From: a virus
DNA: 27,553 nucleotides
IMG/VR virus record: IMGVR_UViG_3300022939_000103
Location: 1-27,553 of that record
Direction: 5' to 3' (one strand)
Shown: piece after piece, positions 13,776 through 21,535 of the stretch
Layout of the letters: every line of letters begins with the position of its first letter
Numbering within the stretch: position 1 is the stretch's first letter
Notes under the pieces: generated by a model
What the model was told of the DNA's origin: nothing
What the model saw: the letters and a program-made list of their open reading frames with translations, nothing else
Databases searched by the model: none
Translations under genes and position numbers: made by a program

Positions 13776-14571
13776 TCTTTTCTTCTTCCGTCATACCATA
13801 ATAAGGATCTACACCGTGTCTCTCAATATCTTCTTCGATACAGTTAGTTCCATATTGTATTTCTACTACTCTTACTTCTTTTTCAGTATTATTGCATAAT
13901 TGATGCCAAGTGTCAACTGGAATCTCCAGTGTATCGTGTTTATGTAATTCTACTGTTCTTGGGGTTTCTGGATCATCCAAGTTAACAGTTGCAACCCCAT
14001 AACTTACGTGCCAGTGTTCGCTACGTTCTGCATGTTTTTGCATACTGAGTTTTGCGCCTGGATTGACTGTTAATTCTTTAACTTTAACTTGTGGGCCATC
14101 ACTATGTAGGTTACGATAATATCCCCAAACACGCTCTGTTTTAGGAGATTTCCATTCTTGAAGAATCCAGCTACTACTATTCTTCTTGTCTTCGCCCCCT
14201 ACACCAAATTCAAACGTTAGCCGTTCGTCTTGAATACGCATTTCAGGGATATTATCGTTAGTGCGATCACCACCATTAGCAAAAATGATGTCGCTATAAC
14301 TGTACATATCTAGAACCTGTTGGATTGCATCACATGCACTGCCATCAGTGTCATCAAACTTAATGACACGATCTACACTTTTAATGTTTTCTACAATTTT
14401 TGACCTTTCTTCCCAGGGCATAAACTCTTGCCCCTTTTTCCGCTTTAGCCAATCATCGCTGTTAACACCAACAACAAGCATGTCACCAAGACGTCTTGCT
14501 GCATCAAAATATGCAATGTGTCCACTATGTAGTGGATCAAATCCACCAGTTACTAGAACAATACGGTTCAT
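13747..14571 (-). CDS. Nucleotidyltransferase-cupin fusion (sugar nucleotide enzyme)
   Basis: 274 aa with two domains. Residues 1-125 are a HldE/TagD-type nucleotidyltransferase: GGFDPLHSGH (9-18), AARRLGDMLVVGVNSDDW, KRKKG, and ANGGDR (98-103). Residues about 145-250 are a cupin like the C-terminal phosphomannose isomerase domain: GYYRNLHSDG, metal ligands in KHAERSEHWHV (H180, E184, H186 or H188), and DTWHQL (H223). A likely product is an activated sugar for the adjacent glycosyltransferase. The fusion swaps the usual mannose-1-phosphate guanylyltransferase for a cytidylyltransferase-type domain. The ATG overlaps the dpdA stop (TAATG); it overlaps the next gene by 29 bases. Confidence 0.83.
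   Translation of the reverse strand: MNRIVLVTGGFDPLHSGHIAYFDAARRLGDMLVVGVNSDDWLKRKKGQEFMPWEERSKIVENIKSVDRVIKFDDTDGSACDAIQQVLDMYSYSDIIFANGGDRTNDNIPEMRIQDERLTFEFGVGGEDKKNSSSWILQEWKSPKTERVWGYYRNLHSDGPQVKVKELTVNPGAKLSMQKHAERSEHWHVSYGVATVNLDDPETPRTVELHKHDTLEIPVDTWHQLCNNTEKEVRVVEIQYGTNCIEEDIERHGVDPYYGMTEEEKNEYDLDYSN
13888..13916 (-). promoter_or_regulatory. Possible internal promoter before the glycosyltransferase
   Basis: Minus strand TTGACA (13916-13911), 17-bp spacer, AATAAT (13893-13888, 5/6), inside the cupin coding region, 113 bases before the glycosyltransferase start. Confidence 0.35.
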
Positions 14572-16079
14572 TATACCTCCAGTGCTTCTAAAAACTCTTC
14601 TGCTGCTTCTTCTTGTTCAGCAGTCATTTCATCAAAGTCATCCAATAGTTTATCTTGTACTGCAAACAGATCATTAAAACTGTTTGTAGATGTTGCCAAA
14701 CTCTTTTGGCCATTAAAGTTAGCAAGCATAGGTGCTGCTTCTTCCAGTAGTGTCATAGGAGTTTCACTTTTAAACAGTTCTTCAATAAAGTTAACCATGT
14801 AAATGATATTACGTGGAACATATGGATCAAACTGTCGTTGCTTTTCCTGTTTAGGAGTCAGCTTCTCCCAGTGCTTGTGATTCGTATCAATAGTTGCTGC
14901 ACAGATATCAGTTAGTGCATTAGCACGTTGTACACTTTCAATATGCTGATACACATTGTGTGACATTAGCAAGAAATAGCTGAAACTATCCCAACTAGTT
15001 TTACCTTCTTTACCTACCTTGTTAAGCATACCTGGTGCATAGTGACAAATATCTCCAAGTGTCATACGCTCACCAATTGGCGATCCCCAGGGAAACGGAC
15101 GTTTACTGCCACTTAAACGTTTGTCGTCCATTGCTTTTTCCATAACATACATAAATCTATCGTTCTTATGAATATGTTGTGTATACAATGTACCGTTTGC
15201 TGTAGCCAAGAACGGCGAAGCACAGTCAAACATAACTTCAATATCACTGTTAACATGCTCACGCAGTGCACGTTTGATTGCAGTATATGCTGCTGCCCAC
15301 TCCAGTCTACTAATACCCAAGTAGTGGAGTACATCACGCTTACCACGCTCTAGTTGCTTGTCATCACGCATCTTAATAAGTGTACGCAATACAATGTTGA
15401 TATCATTTTTAGCACTACCACCAAAAGCAAACCCTTCCAAGTCATGCTTTTTCATAGTTTCATACCAGTGTTCTGCTTCAGCCCAGTTACGGCCCTGCAT
15501 AACATTTAGATACTTTGTCTGATACTTACGATTACGTTTAAACCACTCTACGTTAAAGTCTGTAAACTCCAAACACTGATTAAAACTTGTAATACCAGTG
15601 CGCTCAGTAAATGTAGGATCTGCTGCTAGTGTTGGAATATCCAGGATCATACTGTAGTCACCTGTATGTTCCAACCAGTTCAGGATCTTCTGACGTAGTG
15701 TGTCATCAGTTTTAAAGTTAGCCCAGTCACACTGGATAACGCCTTTAATAATCTGGAAACCACCACTATCACATAACATAAAACTGTTATTGCGATCACG
15801 GCCCTGTACCATTGCATCATCTACATTGGCTTTATCCAAGTTAAGTTGTGCGTGTCCTGCTGAATACAGCCCCCACTTATAACTATAATAAGCGTCTGGA
15901 TTAAGGAAGTTACAACCTTCAATACCTTGTTCAAATCCATCAGGAATACGATCAGCGGGCACTGCATTAGGATTGGCCCGCTGTTTTGCAATATAGTTGT
16001 TGTAGAACGTACTAATACTAGGCAGGAATACTGCATAGTCTTCATTACGTTCTGTTAAATTAATTTTAGTAGCTGTCAT
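14571..16079 (-). CDS. dpdA: DpdA-like 7-deazaguanine DNA transglycosylase
   Basis: 502 aa. It belongs to the tRNA-guanine transglycosylase superfamily. CDSGGFQI (103-110) holds the first catalytic Asp (D104); VMQGRNWAEAE (193-203) and FGGSAKND (219-226) match the substrate loop; MFDCASP (283-289) has the nucleophile Asp (D285). It is about 130 aa longer than tRNA TGTs, and I do not see the CxCxxC zinc site, as expected for phage DpdA rather than Tgt. DpdA proteins exchange guanine in DNA for preQ0 or related bases, which protects phage DNA from restriction. It lies between the clamp and the sugar enzyme, with AAGGAAG before the ATG. An acidic tail (EEAAEEFLEALEV) ends it. Confidence 0.87.
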   Translation of the reverse strand: MTATKINLTERNEDYAVFLPSISTFYNNYIAKQRANPNAVPADRIPDGFEQGIEGCNFLNPDAYYSYKWGLYSAGHAQLNLDKANVDDAMVQGRDRNNSFMLCDSGGFQIIKGVIQCDWANFKTDDTLRQKILNWLEHTGDYSMILDIPTLAADPTFTERTGITSFNQCLEFTDFNVEWFKRNRKYQTKYLNVMQGRNWAEAEHWYETMKKHDLEGFAFGGSAKNDINIVLRTLIKMRDDKQLERGKRDVLHYLGISRLEWAAAYTAIKRALREHVNSDIEVMFDCASPFLATANGTLYTQHIHKNDRFMYVMEKAMDDKRLSGSKRPFPWGSPIGERMTLGDICHYAPGMLNKVGKEGKTSWDSFSYFLLMSHNVYQHIESVQRANALTDICAATIDTNHKHWEKLTPKQEKQRQFDPYVPRNIIYMVNFIEELFKSETPMTLLEEAAPMLANFNGQKSLATSTNSFNDLFAVQDKLLDDFDEMTAEQEEAAEEFLEALEV

Positions 16080-16088
16080 ATTTCTTCC

Positions 16089-16832
16089 TTAAACTGTTAG
16101 TGCTGGAAGAATGTAATCATATTTGCCAATTCCACTATCAACACTAATCTGCAATGCACCACGCTTTGAGATCTGCATTACACAACTGCCACTCATTCCT
16201 AGTTTTAGAATGCCCAAAACTTGTGCTAGTGGCCAAGCATAGCCTTCAGTAAGCTCGCCATTTACATTTTTAGCAAATGTACGCTTACCAGTAAAACTAC
16301 CATCATCTGCACCTACTGTGATAACCAAATCACCGTTTTCAGTGCGTACTGTAAAGTTAGGCGCAACACCACTATAAATGCTTGCAACTTGTGTGAGTTC
16401 AGCAACTTTAGACTTTGTAGGTTCAAAAGTTACGTCCCATTCAACACCTTTAAATGTTACAGTTTGTAGTGTTTGATCAATGATCTCTTTGCTCATAAAG
16501 CGATAGCGGTCATTGTTACCAGATGCATCTTTAAACAACAAGTGATCTGGGGATTCAGTACCATTACGCTCACGCTTTACAACTTCTACAGTTGCATCAT
16601 CACCAGCATAGTTTGGCAGTTTACTAACACCACTTAGGAACCCCAAGTTACCCAAACCAAATTCGCCTGTAAAGTCAGGCTCAACATTGTGTAGTTTTGC
16701 TTTAAGGATAACTGTACGATCTGGATCCATAGCATCCAGTGTTGTGTCTGTTGATGTACCAGTTACCTTTACATTTTCAATAAAGCCAAGACCTGCTGTG
16801 TGCTTGACGATATCTGCAATAATGTCTTTCAT
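16089..16832 (-). CDS. gp45: DNA polymerase sliding clamp
   Basis: 247 aa (T4 gp45 is 228). This is the trimeric processivity ring for gp43, and in T4 also the mobile activator of late transcription. The C-terminal third (YAWPLAQVLGILKLGMSG, MQISKRGALQISVDSG, KYDYILPAL) matches T4-like clamps. It is the first gene behind the strong promoter at 16860-16888, with AGGAG before the ATG. Unlike T4, the polymerase lies upstream, not downstream, and dpdA follows directly. No clamp loader genes (gp44, gp62) are in the window. Confidence 0.88.
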   Translation of the reverse strand: MKDIIADIVKHTAGLGFIENVKVTGTSTDTTLDAMDPDRTVILKAKLHNVEPDFTGEFGLGNLGFLSGVSKLPNYAGDDATVEVVKRERNGTESPDHLLFKDASGNNDRYRFMSKEIIDQTLQTVTFKGVEWDVTFEPTKSKVAELTQVASIYSGVAPNFTVRTENGDLVITVGADDGSFTGKRTFAKNVNGELTEGYAWPLAQVLGILKLGMSGSCVMQISKRGALQISVDSGIGKYDYILPALTV

Positions 16833-16859
16833 TAGACTCTCCTATAAGTTATTGATTTT

Positions 16860-16888
16860 ATTATATGATGATATTTAGACCAAGTCAA
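16860..16888 (-). promoter_or_regulatory. Strong sigma70-like promoter of the clamp-dpdA operon
   Basis: Minus strand TTGACT (16888-16883, 5/6), 17-bp spacer, TATAAT (16865-16860, perfect). It lies between the terminator at 16932-16961 and the clamp gene, so it marks the start of a transcription unit that includes clamp, dpdA, sugar enzymes, folE and transporter. Confidence 0.8.
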
Positions 16889-16931
16889 GAAAACATTGAT
16901 AAAATAGGTCATTTTTTGATATTTTTCATAT

Positions 16932-16961
16932 AAAAAAGACGTCCCCTGAAGAGAGAACGCC
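16932..16961 (-). terminator. Intrinsic terminator of the polymerase operon
   Basis: Minus strand GGCGTTCTC (16961-16953), loop TCTTCA, GGGGACGTC (16946-16938): nine pairs including three G-T, followed by TTTTTT (16937-16932). It lies 11 bases after the stop of the 95-aa gene and before the clamp promoter. Confidence 0.75.
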
Positions 16962-16972
16962 AAGTTGATTTA

Positions 16973-17260
16973 TTAAATCCAGGGGTACTGAAATGTACCA
17001 ACGTGGATTTTAAGTTTTTTAGGGCTACGCTCAGCACTAAACTTAACTGAAACATCATATGTAATTGCGCTGTCGCGGTCACTACTATGAATTTCATAAT
17101 CCTTGATGTATCCGCCACGACGCAAGTCTGACAGATATGCATTAAATAATTTGTAAACTGGTCCGCTTTGTGACTTTTCTAATAAACCATCCCACGGAGC
17201 AATAATTTTCAGCAAATCATATTTTACATCATTAATGTTGATAAAATTATTACGAGCCAT
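16973..17260 (-). CDS. Conserved hypothetical protein, 95 aa
   Basis: 95 aa from the ATG at 17260 (MARNNFININDVKYDLLKI). GAGG in the last codons of the upstream gene is well spaced for it; ATGs further upstream are not. Predicted alpha/beta with YLSDLRRGGYIKDYEI and the basic RSPKKLKIHVG near the C-terminus. I recall relatives in T4-like marine phages; function unknown. Last gene before the terminator. Confidence 0.7.
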   Translation of the reverse strand: MARNNFININDVKYDLLKIIAPWDGLLEKSQSGPVYKLFNAYLSDLRRGGYIKDYEIHSSDRDSAITYDVSVKFSAERSPKKLKIHVGTFQYPWI

Positions 17261-17261
17261 C

Positions 17262-17639
17262 TTATGCCTCAAAATTGATTGTTGCGCCATTCTCGCCATC
17301 CTCACTGACAGTGATAGTTACTTCACGGCCTGGATAACGAGCACTAATTTGTTCATACAAATCATCTGCAATCATTTCACAGGATTTGTAATCAAGTTGT
17401 ATAATACCATCACCATACAACGACTCTAACCAGCGTTTAAACTGGATAAATTCAATGTCACGATCGTCATGAAATACTTCAATCTCGACTTTGAAATGAA
17501 ACATATGTCTGTGTGGGTAACCAAGGAAACTCACATCATACATATCGCCAGTAGCAAGTTTAGGATCTTCTAGTGCTGCTGGATATTTGTGGATGCCTTC
17601 TTTCTGAAAGGTAACCCAAATTTTACTTTTCTTCTTCAT
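17262..17639 (-). CDS. Divergent QueD/PTPS-like protein
   Basis: 125 aa, the size of 6-pyruvoyl/6-carboxytetrahydropterin synthases (T-fold). Three His in the right order could bind zinc: H17 in GIHKYP and H43/H45 in YPHRHMFHF. EFIQFKRWLESLY matches the family's 'IDF-x-x-LK' helix, SCEMIADDLYEQI the 'TSEN-x-x' helix, and E113 in VSEDG the substrate-binding Glu. However, the catalytic Cys between the His groups is absent, and the usual DH pair reads D83-Y84. It could be a QueD with altered chemistry or a non-catalytic relative. QueD would be the missing step between FolE and QueE. Confidence 0.5.
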   Translation of the reverse strand: MKKKSKIWVTFQKEGIHKYPAALEDPKLATGDMYDVSFLGYPHRHMFHFKVEIEVFHDDRDIEFIQFKRWLESLYGDGIIQLDYKSCEMIADDLYEQISARYPGREVTITVSEDGENGATINFEA

Positions 17640-17820
17640 CTGTTTCTTCTTCAGTTGACACTACACGTAGATTTTTTTCAAGACGCTGCATTGTCTGCAA
17701 TGTTTCCCACAGCTTCCAATCCATACTTTTTAATAGTTCAATAACAGCCTTAGCTGCATCTCCTGCGTCCAGTGCTTCGTCGTCTTTTTCTTCTTCGACT
17801 AGGCGGATCTTCTTAACCAT
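17623..17820 (-). CDS. Small acidic hypothetical protein
   Basis: 65 aa with acidic ends (EEEKDDEALDAGD and TEEETDEEEK) around a central helix ELLKSMDWKLWETLQTMQRL. AGGAG precedes the ATG. It overlaps the upstream gene by 8 and the downstream gene by 17 bases. Function unknown. Confidence 0.7.
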   Translation of the reverse strand: MVKKIRLVEEEKDDEALDAGDAAKAVIELLKSMDWKLWETLQTMQRLEKNLRVVSTEEETDEEEK

Positions 17821-18019
17821 TATTTTCTCCTATAAGGTTAGATAGTTGTTTTTTAAAGTTTGTGATTTCATCATTTAATTTGACTTTTTGCTTTTTCAAA
17901 TTGTTAATATATTCATCATTTACCCGTTCAGCATACAGTACTTCAATACGATTGTCAATATCTTTTTTCTTCGCCAAAAGGCTTTGAATACGACTTTCAA
18001 TTTTATCAGGTTTGGTCAT
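17813..18019 (-). CDS. DUF465 (YdcH)-like coiled-coil protein
   Basis: 68 aa, nearly all coiled coil. The layout (LLAKKKDIDNRIEVLYAE, then YINNLKKQKVKLNDEI) matches the DUF465/YdcH pattern of an N-terminal helix, a D-x-x-L turn and LKK-x-KL-x-h-x-DEI. Function of this family is unknown. GGGAG precedes the ATG, 12 bases after the polymerase gene. A weak TTGACA-17-TATGCT at 17930-17958 lies inside. Confidence 0.7.
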   Translation of the reverse strand: MTKPDKIESRIQSLLAKKKDIDNRIEVLYAERVNDEYINNLKKQKVKLNDEITNFKKQLSNLIGENNG

Positions 18020-18031
18020 GTTATTGCTCCC

Positions 18032-20674
18032 TTATCCAAACTCAAACAAGTCACTGAACGTGTTCTTGTCATGAGCACTACGCAAGTCCCACTTTAGTAC
18101 ACCTAAAAGGTTTTCAATCTTTTTTGTAATAATTGCGTCTTCCATTGCTTCGTCATCAAAAGGCAGTTCCTTAAACCAGTCTGGTATACGCTTTTCGTCA
18201 GTGGGAATACCAATACTTGTCATTTTAAGCGGATTGTCTTTTAGTTTACAAACGATAGTTTTCATACCGTCAGTAATCTCCATACTATAGGCATCGCTAT
18301 TCATTTTGCGAAGTCTATTGTAATTAATTGCAGCCATTGCATGCCCTACCCCACACTTACCAGTCTTGCTATATATAGCAGTGTGATTGGTTAGGTTGTT
18401 AACCCGCTTGGGTGTACCTTTTTCCCAACTGGGCATATTACGGAATGGTTTTCTAAACTCTTTAATGCGTTCAATTACAGCATTTTCACCTCGACCTGTC
18501 AGTGTCATAACAAGCAATTCGTGTAAAAATTCCTGCATAAACTTTGGCGTATCACTACGCTTGAGATCTAGGCCCATTGCTTTAATTTTACCTGGCTTGC
18601 CATCAGTATCTTCACGGAAGCCTTCGTTATCATATACAAGGATAGCATAACGCTTTTTAGTAATAAAGATACCAGCAACGCCAACAATCTCTCTACCAGC
18701 AGCAATAATGCTACCAAATTCACTTGGACAATTGTGTGCCTGATTCATATATGTTGGAAATGTTTCATTTGCCGCTTCACATACAGCTTCATAGTATTCA
18801 GTAATCTTATCACGTGTCCATTCCAGATCACCGTTTTCAATTTGCTCTTTAAGTATAGGATATGCACTAAAGTAAACAGAGTCAGTATCACCATATATAA
18901 TGCTTGGGCCAGTGTGATCATATGTGCCTTCAATCACACGATTAACTTCTGCACTCATGTGACGTGCAATACAGCGTCCTGTTAGTGTAGTACTCTGTCC
19001 TAGTCGCTGATCAAAGAACCTACAGCCAGGATTTAGTAGCGCACCATACAAACTGTTCAAGTTAATCTTTTTAACCAGTTGTCGCTTATCCCAGAACGCA
19101 AACTTTTCATCATCTACACCTTTTTGCTCTTTTGCTTTTTTCTGTAGTTCTTTACGTTCTGCATACCACTGTTCTAGTAGTCCAGGAATAACGCCCTTAA
19201 CATCATGACGGAAAATAGTACCGTTAGCACTAAAGATCCAGGGCTGTCCGCTCAGGAATATCAAGTCATAAATCTCAGCACCTGTTGCCTCCAGTGTCTC
19301 ACCATTCTCAAAATCAACAAACAACATTGTTTCTCGATCTTTAGCCATAACAAGTTCATACTCTGGGCATGCAAACTTACCTTCCCATGCTTCTGAAACT
19401 GTTTTAAACTGTGTGAGCATTTCACGAGTAAAACTGTGTCTCACTTGTCCAACAATAGTTTCTGTGCTCATGTTACCTGCACGTAGGATACTGGGATACA
19501 GACTGTTCAAGTCCATACTAGCGATCCACTCATGCATACCTTTTACTGGTGTTGCAACATATGCACCAGCAGCTTGTGTGTTACCTTCATGGTTACGCTT
19601 ATCAGGTACCTGCATACCACGAGCATGTGCCGCATTAATGATCGCTTGATCTGTCTGTGCAACCGCACCCATTGTTGTCTGTAGCAACACTGTGTTAGAG
19701 TGTGCAAGTACGTTAGCCAAATCAATAAACTGTAGTTTTTTGTCTAGTTTTACAAGTAGATCAACGTCTTGTCTGTTATAACCAATAAACTTTTCAAAGT
19801 CATTGTTGTATAACTGATCCAGTGTACCTTCATAGTCAACTTTTGTTTCGCCCAGTTCATATTCGCCAATGGCATCCAAACTGTAGCTGTGCATTTCATG
19901 ATATGTATACTTACGATACAGTTGCAAGTAATCCAAGTGCACACGCCCTACTGTATCAAAAGTCTCTTGTGTTTTACCATAACTGATGTATTCACGCCGC
20001 TTGGGATATTTGTTCCATAAACAGAAGCGTCTAGTATGCTCTTTACCAAGCACTCTAGCAACACGATTAACCATGTAGGGAATATCAAAGCCTTCACTGT
20101 TCCAACCAGTCATTACATCTGCATCGTCAATAAGATCTAGGAATGTACCTAGCAAATCTTCTTCACTTTCCATAAGCAGTGTATCTGGAAACTTGTCTAC
20201 AATCTTTTGTGCTTGCTCTTGATTAAGTGTTTTAGGTGCTATCGCTAAACAAATTGTACGCCCTAACCAATTTAAATGTACTGCGATTGCTGTAACTGGA
20301 TTAAACGGATCACTAGGATCTGCAAAGCCCAAGTCTTTGTTAAAGTCAACTTCAATATCGAAAAAAGCAATGTTTAGTTCAGGCGCATCTGCTTCCAGAT
20401 AGTTCTCCGCCAAACAACGGAACACTGGATTCATATCACTTTCAAACAATTGCTTTTGACTGTGTATTTTCTTTTCACGGTTAAATGCTTTGCCGTTCGT
20501 GCATACTACACGCTCTAACGGCTCCCCCCAGATACTTTTAAATTTGCCACGTGGATCTGGATAGTAAAATACATAACGTGCAGGATATTGTAAGTACTTA
20601 CGCTTGCCATCCTTACGCTCTACAATATTAATAATGTCACGATCTCTATCAATGATACCGTCTACATAACTCAT
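18032..20674 (-). CDS. gp43: DNA polymerase, T4 gp43 family B
   Basis: 880 aa (T4 gp43 is 898). Proofreading exonuclease motifs: FFDIEVD (104-110), GWNSEGFDIPYM (190-201), YNRQDVDLL (299-307). Polymerase motifs: MDLNSLYPSI (387-396), LNSLYGALLNPG (motif B region) and YGDTDSVYF (motif C, two catalytic Asp). The C-terminus NTFSDLFEFG resembles the clamp-binding tail of T4 polymerase. All motifs are intact and the frame is full length. It starts with ATGA overlapping the membrane protein gene. Confidence 0.97.
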   Translation of the reverse strand: MSYVDGIIDRDRDIINIVERKDGKRKYLQYPARYVFYYPDPRGKFKSIWGEPLERVVCTNGKAFNREKKIHSQKQLFESDMNPVFRCLAENYLEADAPELNIAFFDIEVDFNKDLGFADPSDPFNPVTAIAVHLNWLGRTICLAIAPKTLNQEQAQKIVDKFPDTLLMESEEDLLGTFLDLIDDADVMTGWNSEGFDIPYMVNRVARVLGKEHTRRFCLWNKYPKRREYISYGKTQETFDTVGRVHLDYLQLYRKYTYHEMHSYSLDAIGEYELGETKVDYEGTLDQLYNNDFEKFIGYNRQDVDLLVKLDKKLQFIDLANVLAHSNTVLLQTTMGAVAQTDQAIINAAHARGMQVPDKRNHEGNTQAAGAYVATPVKGMHEWIASMDLNSLYPSILRAGNMSTETIVGQVRHSFTREMLTQFKTVSEAWEGKFACPEYELVMAKDRETMLFVDFENGETLEATGAEIYDLIFLSGQPWIFSANGTIFRHDVKGVIPGLLEQWYAERKELQKKAKEQKGVDDEKFAFWDKRQLVKKINLNSLYGALLNPGCRFFDQRLGQSTTLTGRCIARHMSAEVNRVIEGTYDHTGPSIIYGDTDSVYFSAYPILKEQIENGDLEWTRDKITEYYEAVCEAANETFPTYMNQAHNCPSEFGSIIAAGREIVGVAGIFITKKRYAILVYDNEGFREDTDGKPGKIKAMGLDLKRSDTPKFMQEFLHELLVMTLTGRGENAVIERIKEFRKPFRNMPSWEKGTPKRVNNLTNHTAIYSKTGKCGVGHAMAAINYNRLRKMNSDAYSMEITDGMKTIVCKLKDNPLKMTSIGIPTDEKRIPDWFKELPFDDEAMEDAIITKKIENLLGVLKWDLRSAHDKNTFSDLFEFG

Positions 20675-20937
20675 TCTTCTTTAGCCTTGTGCCATTTATA
20701 TAGGCCCCACATACTCATAGTGGCCCAAAATATTTCTAATGTAATGTTTGCAATAACAGGTTTATAGTACAAATTAATACCCAACAGTATAGCAACAATT
20801 AGGTTGTTAAAACTATACCAGAAGCCTTTTGCATCTATACGATCTGTTTGTAGCATCCAAAAAGTTCCAACAAGCAATAACATACCGCATTGACCAACCA
20901 CATCGCTCCAGTGTAGTGTATAATAATCTACCACCAT
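20671..20937 (-). CDS. CBU_0592-like small membrane protein
   Basis: 88 aa with about three membrane helices. The pattern DVVGQCGMLLLVGTFWMLQT, then SFNNLIVAILLGINLYY, then IFWATMSMWGLYKW matches the CBU_0592 family of bacterial membrane proteins, whose function is unknown. GGAG lies ten bases before the ATG. It overlaps the upstream membrane protein gene by 10 bases and gp43 by 4. Confidence 0.75.
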   Translation of the reverse strand: MVVDYYTLHWSDVVGQCGMLLLVGTFWMLQTDRIDAKGFWYSFNNLIVAILLGINLYYKPVIANITLEIFWATMSMWGLYKWHKAKEE

Positions 20938-21212
20938 AACATTGCTACTCCGAATCCAAATACATTAACAAAAAGAAAGTAAAATGTCAACATCATTGGC
21001 CACGCTAATTTGCGCCTGTAATAGCCATATAGTCCTGCAATACTTCCTAGAAAAAAGCCAGGATATACAATACGCATATCTGGCTGGTCAGCAGTTACCG
21101 CTAACGTTAAGCTGGCGCCAACAGTCAGGACAAAACTAATCAGTTCAGCAACAAATGCCTTACGATCAGTCTCCCAACTGTGCCACCAAAAGTTTACGAT
21201 TTTTGTTATCAC
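20928..21212 (-). CDS. Small membrane protein, 94 aa
   Basis: 94 aa with about three hydrophobic helices: ELISFVLTVGASLTLAV, YPGFFLGSIAGLYGYY and MMLTFYFLFVNVFGFGVAML. It forms a pair with the next membrane protein and starts with ATGA overlapping dsbA. No domain recognised; the pair may act together in the host membrane. Confidence 0.72.
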   Translation of the reverse strand: MITKIVNFWWHSWETDRKAFVAELISFVLTVGASLTLAVTADQPDMRIVYPGFFLGSIAGLYGYYRRKLAWPMMLTFYFLFVNVFGFGVAMLWW

Positions 21213-21463
21213 AAATTACGTCCAACAGATTCGAGAATTGTTTCCAATTCATCAAATTCTTCTCGTTTTTTACTAAACTCTGCTTTATATGCAATTGTAA
21301 TTGCTTTGTTGAGTACCGCAGGTTTAATGTCCATTTCTTCAGCAATTGCTGCTACTGTGTCTTTAAGACCGTCACGCAATGCTTCCATTTCACTTTTTAC
21401 TTGAATGCCCTCGTTGATGAGTTGTTTTAGTTTATTAATATCCGCATCAGTAAATGTAGTCAT
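21209..21463 (-). CDS. dsbA: DsbA-like double-stranded DNA-binding protein
   Basis: 84 aa (T4 DsbA is 89). The helical pattern MEALRDGLKDTVAAIAEEMD, KPAVLNKAITIAYKAEF, and a final EEFDELETILES parallels T4 DsbA (KDIRIRAKDELGVDGKMFN and so on). In T4 this protein binds dsDNA near late promoters. It is first behind the promoter at 21503-21531, which would give early or middle expression with the polymerase. The match is by pattern and length. Confidence 0.75.
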   Translation of the reverse strand: MTTFTDADINKLKQLINEGIQVKSEMEALRDGLKDTVAAIAEEMDIKPAVLNKAITIAYKAEFSKKREEFDELETILESVGRNL

Positions 21464-21502
21464 AGTTGATGTTACTCCAGTTCATTGTTATATAATAGTC
21501 AT

Positions 21503-21531
21503 ATAATAATGGGATCTGGACCAAATGTCAA
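21503..21531 (-). promoter_or_regulatory. Sigma70-like promoter of the dsbA-gp43 operon
   Basis: Minus strand TTGACA (21531-21526), 17-bp spacer, TATTAT (21508-21503, 5/6). A leader of about 35 bases with GGAG leads to the dsbA ATG at 21463. Confidence 0.72.
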
Positions 21532-21535
21532 CAAC

